Positions 9,601 through 17,500 of a stretch of 21,168 nt of DNA are shown here, in pieces. Every line of letters starts with the position of its first letter. Position 1 is the first letter of the stretch. The notes below the pieces were generated by a model. That model saw nothing but the letters and a program-made list of their open reading frames with translations. It did not search any database and was not told the origin of the DNA. A program made the translations under genes and the position numbers. The DNA is from Lingula anatina (taxonomy: Eukaryota > Brachiopoda > Lingulata > Lingulida > Lingulidae): NCBI RefSeq assembly GCF_001039355.2, contig NW_019776087.1, positions 95,606-116,773 on the forward strand, read 5' to 3'.

Positions 9601-10915
9601 GAATAATTATATATGAAAGAATAATCAAGTTCTTTCACCAAAAAAGTGAAAAGTAATCTTCACTGAATATTTAAATCATTCCTCAAGAATATAATCAAGG
9701 TTTAATAAACGACGTTGCCCCGGAGCTGCCTGCAGATAACACGATCGCGCCGATCCATTGTGTGTTGCATCAAATAAAATCCAAGAGTTATTTACGAATT
9801 CACAAAAGCAAGCATTCCATATATAGAAACAGGGTTCACTTAACTGTAAAAAGAAATAGGCCGAACACATGAAGTCTTTGTCAAAAGAGGTGGGGCATAA
9901 TGTTTAATATATACTTTGGGGTATGCATGTACATCGTAAACATTTGAGTTGTTTTGTGGTTTCTTTATAAACTATTTTGGTGTGCAATGCCTAAAATCAC
10001 AAATGCTTTCGACAAAGAGCATTTTACATGTGCAAAACATGTTTTGAATAATAAGGCATTCGTTCAGTTACTGTGTTTGTTTAATTTCAGTTCCGTGCCG
10101 CGGGAGATCACCAAGTTTCCGTTGTCAACGTTGGGTATGAAAACGACACTCAAAAGGACGAGTAAGTACAACTGATCTTTTACAAAAAATAATGTTCAGC
10201 TTAATGCTGTTTCTAGCTAAAACATTAGTTTCCTAAAGATCAACTTCGATCATTTTTAACTTCAGAGAGAATTTTTGAATTTACAACCTTCTCAATGTTT
10301 TGATCTGATCAAAAGTATCATTGTTTTGTATTACTGTTAACTGTGATCAGTAACCAACACCTTGAGTCGAGAAGGAAACTAATAAGGGCCCCTTTACACT
10401 GGACGGCGTCCTTTCTGCGTCCAGCAGCACGGCCCCATTTGAGAGTTAAAAAATTATAATATTTTACGTGTCGACAACTGGCCGATCATTGAGCGTTCTT
10501 CTGATACAAAATCAGTGCTCGTGCTTCCTTATTAAGACCACAGCGATGCCAAATTTCATGGTCGCAGAGAGGACGCAGAAAGGACGCCGTCCAGTGTAAA
10601 GGGGGTATAACTCGCCTGTTATCAGTATACTCTTTTACTGCAACTTGAAGAGACACGCAGATACCCGAAACTCAAGGTGAAACCAAATGCACAACAATTA
10701 AATTTATTTCGTGTTTCAGTGATTTGGTGTCAGGGAAAGTGACAAATAAAGCCGTTCTACACGTGGACGCCCCATACGAGCAGAAGAGAGCTCAAAAGTA
10801 TCGCAAGGCCGGCCAGCCAGGCTCTAGGACCAGGAGCGAGTCCAGCCAAATCAGCGGCGATTCCCTTGACCGACCGCCATCCTACCGCGAGCAAGCTATG
10901 GTGAATGCTGTATAG
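5846..10915 (+). CDS. Two-pass membrane protein with PPxY motif (three coding exons, 220 aa)
   Basis: Coding exons are 5846-6241, 10091-10161 and 10720-10915; the lengths 396+71+196 give 220 codons plus TAG. All four splice sites are GT-AG, with donors GTAAAT and GTAAGT, and the phases (0, 2) join without a stop. The ATG is the first in the frame and has A at -3. The protein starts with a Ser/Thr/Arg-rich segment holding two copies of RS[IL]HSV (residues 17-22 and 26-31). Two hydrophobic helices follow at about 59-91 and 96-117, with a very short loop containing NFT. A basic stop-transfer patch (KARVKSSSGRR) comes next, then about 90 polar residues. PPSY at 208-211 fits the PPxY ligand of WW domains, such as those of NEDD4-type ubiquitin ligases. 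Both termini are probably cytosolic. I do not recognise the family; general candidates would be small TMEM-type proteins. No signal peptide is seen. Confidence 0.82.
6604..6614 (+). terminator. Two overlapping AATAAA hexamers inside intron 1
   Basis: AATAAA occurs at 6604-6609 and again at 6609-6614, about 200 bp after the stop codon (6400) that an unspliced exon 1 would reach. This is the layout expected for an intronic polyadenylation site, but in AT-rich sequence it could be chance. Confidence 0.25.
6647..6682. repeat. Compound (CA)n(GA)n microsatellite
   Basis: Nine CA units run directly into nine GA units in intron 1. The same two-part structure, as GT then GA, occurs at 505-549. Confidence 0.95.
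7205..7285 (+). mobile_element. tRNA-derived SINE head or tRNA pseudogene
   Basis: TGGGCTAGTGGTCAACG (from 7217) is close to the A box of tRNA promoters (TRGCnnAGTGG followed by TTAACG in many SINEs). GTGTTTCATCCC (7261-7272) is a diverged B box (GGTTCGATCCC). The spacing of 44 bases fits a tRNA-like body. A clean acceptor stem cannot be folded, so this is not a working tRNA. The family is unknown. Confidence 0.4.
10091..10161 (+). CDS. Coding exon 2 of the membrane protein (residues 133-156)
   Basis: A 71-base exon between TTTAATTTCAG and GTAAGTAC. It encodes a polar stretch beginning FRAAGDHQVSVVNVGYEN and ends two bases into an Asp codon that exon 3 completes. Confidence 0.85.
10386..10607. 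mobile_element. MITE with perfect 34-bp terminal inverted repeats, in intron 2
   Basis: Positions 10389-10422 are the exact reverse complement of 10571-10604 (34 of 34 bases), beginning CCCCTTTACACTGGACGG. The trinucleotide TAA occurs at 10383-10385 and 10608-10610, consistent with a 3-bp target duplication as made by PIF/Harbinger elements, though the outermost three bases of the two ends do not match. The interior of about 150 bp has no coding capacity. It makes up about 40% of the 558-bp intron. The identical ends argue for a recent insertion. The superfamily is uncertain. Confidence 0.85.
10720..10915 (+). CDS. Coding exon 3 of the membrane protein (residues 157-220, stop TAG)
   Basis: Starts after GTGTTTCAG and runs to TAG at 10913-10915. 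It encodes the basic and serine-rich C-terminal tail with KKxx-like basic clusters (QKRAQKYRKAG), an RTRSESSQISGDS phospho-site-like segment, and RPPSYREQ close to the end. GC-rich codon use matches exon 1. Confidence 0.85.
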
Positions 10916-10921
10916 AAGAAC

Positions 10922-10927
10922 AATAAA
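10922..10927 (+). terminator. AATAAA six bases after the stop codon
   Basis: The hexamer is followed by GT-rich sequence (GTGTATGTGTATA near 10975). Used alone it would give an unusually short 3' UTR of 25-40 bases. A further AATAAA at 12804-12809 would give a long one. Confidence 0.45.
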
Positions 10928-11032
10928 TGTACAAACTGTGTCCACGGCAAACGATCAGCCCCTTACGGGGCTCTGTGTATGTGTATATACATATGAAAAG
11001 CAAGCAACAACTGAAAAACATTCCTATCAACG

Positions 11033-11052
11033 TATATATATATATATATATA
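11033..11052. repeat. (TA)10 microsatellite
   Basis: Ten uninterrupted TA units downstream of the membrane-protein gene. Confidence 0.9.
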
Positions 11053-11492
11053 ACAAAGGAAGAAGACGATGGAAATTATTTTTGTAGTGGTTGAAATATG
11101 GCAGGTACGCCAGGATGTACTTATTTGTATATTTTGCAACATAACTTAGAATAATGGGAAAATAATAAGCAACCTCTGCGTGACATCATTTGAATGATTC
11201 GTTGTTGGAGCCTCATTTCATTATAGCAATATAACAAGATAATTCTCAGCGTCCGGCGCCTCTCTCTTGGTTCTTCGTCATTAGTGCCATAACACTGCAT
11301 TCAAGGTGGGCGTCACACGGCAGTATGTGTCACAGTCGGGGAAAGGTTTGCTATGGTTGGTGAAATATGGAATAAGATAAAGAATAATCCTATTTAGAGA
11401 GGAAAGAAACCCCACCCCTCCCCCACCCAAGAAAAAAAAACGTTAAATCTCCCTCTGAGGATTAAGGGACATCAAAACAAAAAGGAACGGGG

Positions 11493-11545
11493 ACCGTCGA
11501 TGGCTATGTGATAGCGTTTTTCTGCTAAAAGTTCGGGTGCTTTTC
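11493..11545 (+). other. Weak tRNA-Ser-like trace
   Basis: The block TGGCTATGTGATAGCG, then CTGCTAA, then GTTCGGGTGC aligns in order with the A box, the anticodon loop (GCT) and the B box of a serine tRNA. The stems do not pair well and the variable arm is missing. A degraded SINE head or a chance match are both possible. Confidence 0.25.
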
Positions 11546-14070
11546 AAAAACAAATAATCAACTAACCAATGGACGAAATGATGTACGATGGATTATTAAA
11601 ATACATGTAATTATAAGACAGGTATCTGGTAGGATTATTATCACCGCACCCGTACCCTAAGTAGACGGATCTTTTTATATCATAGTTTTAGAATTTGAAT
11701 TTTGATTGGGGTATATGATGATGAAGTGAAAATGACTTAATTTTTCTAATTGTAAATGTGTGGTTTGAATGTTAAGGTGAAAACATTGTCAGGGAATATG
11801 GTTGTGATTTTCCACCCTTATATAGGCATATATTGTAGATGGACGCTTCAGGTATTGGTTTAAACGATTGTAGTTTTTAGTGTACGCAAATTCACAGCGC
11901 GTGCCTTTTCACTTGAGTGAATCTACCACACCTTTATGCATTACACCTATACGTAAACTTTATCTGAAATTAAGAGATTATATACGAGTTATTATTAAGC
12001 TTGTATGAAAAAAAAGTACCAGACTGTCGGACATTTTTCTCCTTTTTTTATTTAAAAATAGATTTTAGCACTAAAGAGGGTGTTTCGAACTTGTTCGCAT
12101 TTTTTACGAGACACGCAGTTAGAAAATCAGACGTGACACACAAAAACATGAGCAAACATATGATATAGAAAGAATGCATGACTATGTATAATATGATGAC
12201 CAGCTAAGAGCGAGTCGAACTTTATCAGTGGGTGAGTAATTAAATCAACAACTGGCTATCTTTGCGTTGACTCATGCTGTCAGACCTACAGCAAGCAGGT
12301 CGTATATAAACATGGGACATGCACGATCTTTCATTATATGTCCTTTTTATGGTAACTGAACGACCAAGTGCATTTTTAATGAATTTTTGAAATTATGCCC
12401 GCTGTGCGCCAATGTGCAAAAAAATACCTTAATTTGTAAATATCATGTTATGTTTTATCTAGTTTACTCTTATGCAAAGTTTTAAAAGTTGTACTGATAG
12501 TTTTATCGTTTACATTTTGGTCAATATATCGTAGACATTTTACAGCCTTTGGGACCATATCGTAGACTATATCTTTGCGCGAAGACTTAGCAAAAGGGGA
12601 ATTTAAAAATCCCGCTGCATTGCATTTGTTTAATACAGGCAGACGATAAAATGTTTTTCCTCTGCTCTCGTGTTGTTAAAAGGGAATTGTTTATACTAAT
12701 CGTTTCATATTTCTGTGTTACTTATTTCACAATATATATAAACTTATATATATATATACATGAAAATCTTTTATATGATATAAGAGCTATGTAGAGATGA
12801 GGCAATAAATATGAAAATTTGGCTATTTTTGTTCAACATTGTTAACACAGCAAAGAAGCTCTCACAGATCGCGCCCACATCCCCTTTTATATGTTGAATA
12901 ATTATCTATCATAATTATCAGTTATCTATCTACTAGTATTATCTTAATGATTTAGTATCAATTATCGTATTATTCCACTATTTTATTATTCCACTTTTAA
13001 TTCAAATCATAAAGGTATTTTTCCCTCTTTGAAATAGGATTTCATAATGCCTAGAAACTGATCATTTAAACAAAAAATTTAAAAATGTTTATCTAAAAAA
13101 CATAATGATAGGTCTACTGTTCCCTATTGCCAATTTGCGACGTTACTTGAACAGCATTTTCCAGCTGATAGTCGTATATAGGAGAATTAAAAAAAATCCA
13201 TCGAAACCATAGGAATTTCAATAAAAATTACAATCTCATTCCAACATAAGACTTCATGAAAGACTTAAATTTAATCTTTAAAGCTATTTCATGGTTTAAT
13301 ACTGTCCATGTTTTTGAATAAGTGGTAGGACCTAACTGAATGTCACCCATCGTTTGGAAAACATAATTTGATTTCTGTAAAGAAATATAACAGCTGGTTT
13401 CTGTCTTTATTCCTTTTCTTTCGTTAATTTTTGCTGTCTTGTATTTGAGAGCCTGTTTTGAGCTTACCTGGCTGGGACGATTTAAGAGATAGTAGGCTAC
13501 ACTGCAAGGGACAAGGCAGCTGTCTCAACTAACGCAATATTTTCGTGTTGGCGAACATGGATCAAACACTGGCGGAATAGCATCACCATTGGGCTTGTAA
13601 CTGCAGAACGATGGCTTTGATGTATGATATCTAGTACATTTTTCTCGAAAAGTTCTACTTCCTGTAGGAAGGTAGACTTACCAACGAGAACACATCTAGG
13701 TCAGTGCTGACGAATGACCGGTAAAATTTCCAAGCTTTGGGTGCCGAAATTTCTACAATTTCCAGATTTGCTCAGTGGAGATCTGTATATACAGTGTATT
13801 AATTTCCAGTTGGTACGTTGATATTGTAGTCTGCAAAATAACAATAGTATCACTAGGGGCTACATCTCGATAAGCATACTGACCATAGTGTCATTGTGAG
13901 TGTTGTCACCAGGTAGTGATCAGTTTAAATATACGTACCAGTACATGTAAGCTGTGCTATAATGTAGTTAAAATTACAGGGCAAGTTATTCAGATAACAG
14001 TGAAGTCATACAAAATGAATTATAGATTTGGTGTTTTTCCAATGGTAGTGCCTCCATTGACCAGGGTCAT

Positions 14071-14373
14071 GTCGATACTCCCCCGCACCGTTACTCCCCT
14101 GCACTGATACTCCCACGCACCGATGCTCCGCCGCATCGATAATCCCCCTTTAAGTTAGTAAATTTTTGTGTATTATGCGCATCGATACGACCCCACATTG
14201 ATAGATCCCTGCATCGATACATCCCCAATAAAATTGCCGATGTAGGTGCACCATTACTCCCCCACATCATTGCTTCCCCGCATTGATACTGTGGAGGAGT
14301 ATCAGTGCAGGGGAGTATTGGTGCGTGGATGTACTGGTGAGGAAGAGTATCAGTGCGGGGACGTATAGGGATG
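14071..14373. repeat. Imperfect minisatellite (about 16-18 bp unit) with an inverted second half
   Basis: From 14071 to about 14290 the plus strand repeats variants of GATACTCCCCCGCACC, for example CTCCCCTGCACTGATA, CTCCCACGCACCGATG and CTCCGCCGCATCGATA. From about 14290 to 14373 the same motif appears on the other strand, as GGAGTATCAGTGCAGGGG, GAGTATTGGTGCGTGG and GAGTATCAGTGCGGGG. The halves can pair into a long imperfect hairpin. It lies within about 110 bases of the start codon of the RING gene, upstream of a likely 3' splice site. Confidence 0.8.
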
Positions 14374-14405
14374 TAACCAACTGCCTTTTCTTTCCTGTCA
14401 TCTAG

Positions 14406-14479
14406 ACTACATGAAGCTGGACATAGTGTGGGTTAAACTGCACATTTGAAAGATCATTGAAATACAAGAAACTCATAAG
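14406..14479 (+). other. 5' UTR of the RING gene, probably preceded by an intron
   Basis: A pyrimidine-rich tract ending TTTCTTTCCTGTCATCTAG at 14405 is a good 3' splice site. It suggests that the start-codon exon begins at 14406 and that an unseen non-coding exon lies upstream. If so, the minisatellite is intronic. Confidence 0.4.
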
Positions 14480-14599
14480 ATGTCCAAGTACGACACGGAG
14501 CAGTTCGACCCAGCCCCAGTTCCAGAATTGGTGTGTTGTATATGCCATTGTGTTTTCCTTGACCCTGTGCAAACCCCATGTGCTCATGTCTTCTGCAGG
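14480..14599 (+). CDS. RING gene exon 1 (residues 1-40)
   Basis: ATG has A at -3. It encodes MSKYDTEQFDPAPVPELVCC and the first half of the RING up to HVFCR, ending at AGG|GTAAAC in phase 0. Confidence 0.9.
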
Positions 14600-17500
14600 G
14601 TAAACAGCTTTCTTTACATTTGATTTTTGTAATTTGATGGTAATCCATCTGCATGATACTGCAAGTTATTATGTGTGATATACAGTTTTTTTCTGTACTG
14701 TAGCCTACTGCAGTTTTTGTGGGGCTCATTGTAGAGCTTTGTTTAACATAAGATAATTGTATCTTTTACAAAGCACACTTTCTGAAAAATTGACAGTTTT
14801 GCTTTGAATGGAGCACTTCTATGATAATGATAGTAAGTAGATTTTGCTTCTTATTCCAGATCTGTATAGAAACTTGGCTTGATAGCCACCAGAGCTGCCC
14901 TACATGTAGGAGACAGGGGATAAAGAAGGTAGACCTCACAGAGACTGTACCAATTATCCGGAGTATGATACAAAGGTAAAGAAAAGTTAAAGGTATTGTT
15001 TACATGTCAGTGTAACCTTTATCCACAAAGTGTTTGTTAATAACGTGCAAAGTGTAGTTATCTTAAAGGTAATTTTAAACTGGTGGAAATTGCATATTTG
15101 TATCTTTAAAAAGATATTTATTGTCTGTTGAAGTTTGATCATGATTTGTGGCATTAGCAGTTGTCATTTATCTCCATTGAAACTATGATTTACATATGAA
15201 CAGGTGGTTTTTACTGTTTATTTAAGCAATAAAAATCTGTTTCAGTTTAACCATGAGATGTGACAATGCAGAGAATGGTTGTACAGAACTGATGAAGCTA
15301 GAGCAGTATGAGACACACATCAAAGACTGCCCTTTTGCATTACTCCAGTGCAAGTTTAAGAAATGTGGGGAAAAAATTCTTCGCATGAATCTGTCTGATC
15401 ACGAGAATCAGTCTTGCCCGCACAGGGAAAAACAATGTGAGGCTGACTGTGGGTTAATGATTCCGCTGAGAGAGATTGCCAGTCATAGCTGTCTGGAGGC
15501 TTTGAAGAGAGCCTTGTCAGGTACTTAATTGTTTAGAGTCTGAGCTCACTCTAGCATACCGTAGTAAGTTTTAGCCAAATGCTGAACAAATTCTCATTTG
15601 ATTAAGGAAAATGTGAGTTTTTCTTTTTTGCCAAATTATCATTCATGTAATGCAAAGTAATTGATTTGGATGAAACTGTCTAGATAGTTGGCTAAAGGAG
15701 ATTTTGTACAAGAAAGAACCCAATATGGAAATGGTTTATATTAAGTGTTCCTGATCATTCCCCTGTATCCTTTTGAATCTCTTAAGCTGAGATGTGGGAG
15801 AAGGGCTGTTATCAGTGTTGTTTTTATTTTATGTAGAGGATGTGTGTATGATGGGGAACAACGAGTTTTTTGAAAATATAAACAACTCCACTCAATAATT
15901 AAGTTCTAAACATCACACATGAATCATTTTCCATTCAAGCGCTTTCATGAAATGTACATACCGGTATATATGTATACAGCATTGTGTTAAAAACATTTTT
16001 GAACTTCAGAAAATGACAGGAAAAGCTTACAGTGTTTTTGGATGAACTTTGTAGTTAGTAGAATATATGTGTGAAAAGAATGGAATAGATGTTACTGAAC
16101 ATAAATGGTGATAATTGTTTCAGAGCGCAAAGAAGAACTTGAGAAAATGAAACAGTACACCCAAGAACTTTTGGAACAGAAGAATTCTTTAGGGCAACAG
16201 AGGGTCCAGCTTGAAAGACAACTGAATGAGGCCAGAGATCGCCTAGAGATGGTCAGAGCTGTTGATTCTACTAGTAGTGAATGGTAAGTACTAGTAGAAT
16301 GATGTTTATTCACTTACAAAACTTTCTGAGCTTACATTTGGGATTCTGTAAATTTGAGGCTGATTAGCTAATTTTATTGACTTTTTTTTCATATTTTAGG
16401 TCAATAGAGGAAAGTGTTGATGATTCAGATTTTGAGGAAGTGAATATATTTCAAATGGATGATGAAAATGATATTCAGGTAATGGCCTAGTCCAAATCTC
16501 TCTTTCTCTCTCATATGTATTTCGTATCTCATGTTTTTATATTTGATATATATTAGCAATTGCTAAGGTGAATTATTTGGCAATTCGGGGTGTTCCACTA
16601 AGAGAGAACATTTTGGTCATGTCACTGACATGACATTTTGTGTAATATTTGCATCAATGTTAACCATCACTCAGGGCTCGACATTAGCGCCTGTCCGCCT
16701 GTCCGGGACAGGTAAAAAATCAGTTCGGACAGGTGAAGTTGCAGGGTTGGCTGTCCGACGGACAGGTCATGTTTTGTGAGAAATTTGGAGCAAAAGTCTT
16801 TAAAAAAATATTTTGTTGCATACTAACGTCTTTTATTCCCTTCCTAGACGGCATTGAAAAGAGTGACCTACTTTTGGCACAAAACACATGCAGTCGCAAA
16901 ACGAAGTCTGAGTAAACTTACCGCCAAATTATGAAAGAGAACACCCTCCAGAACTTCATCAGACAAAATTTATTCACATATCTTGTTCTTTACTTTATAT
17001 TTATTTAGTTCAAAATCTACGTGCTCTAGTAATAAAGACCATTCCCAAAACAGAAACTATACAAGTACTTTGCTGCCTGGGTACAAAGCCAGATTGAACT
17101 GGATGAACTGGCTATATCTAGTTCGTTGTCAAGGCAACATACTGCCTGTCAATCAAATACGTTGTATGCTATCTACTCACTATAGAAAGTGAAATCTTTT
17201 GGACTGAAGATCTTGTTGAAATGTTGTTTATTTGCCAAAATATAACCTGAAATTTTGTATGATGTTGTCTTTAATGATTCTAGTATCACCCTGGAATATG
17301 ATAAATTAACATTGCTGTCATATACCAGTATGATATTGATGTAAGGAAGAAATAAGTAATAACAAATATGAGAATTTAAATAAAAAGAAGGGGAACATTT
17401 TATACTGATTTTATTTAATTCATATATTAAAAAAAAATCAAACACATGATAACCCAAAAAAGAAGTTAAATTGTTAACATAGATGTAAGTATTATAAAAT

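Larger units (their letters stand above)
6242..10090 (+). other. Intron 1 of the membrane-protein gene (3.85 kb)
   Basis: Starts GTAAATA and ends TTTAATTTCAG. No further exon that would keep the frame was evident, and the open frames inside are short and featureless. It holds the microsatellite at 6647 and the tRNA-like trace at 7205. Other repeats cannot be excluded by eye. Confidence 0.75.
10928..14058. other. Intergenic or 3' UTR stretch, no gene seen
   Basis: AT-rich, with short frames only and no recognisable domain. It contains TA repeats at 11033-11052 and 12732-12758 and a tRNA-like trace near 11500. The 5' non-coding exon(s) of the RING gene may lie somewhere in its last part, but I cannot point to them. 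Confidence 0.6.

Noticed and set aside
16733-17457. Small frames within intron 5 (60-94 codons)
   Set aside because: They lie inside the hAT-like element, have no transposase motifs and are not supported by splice sites.
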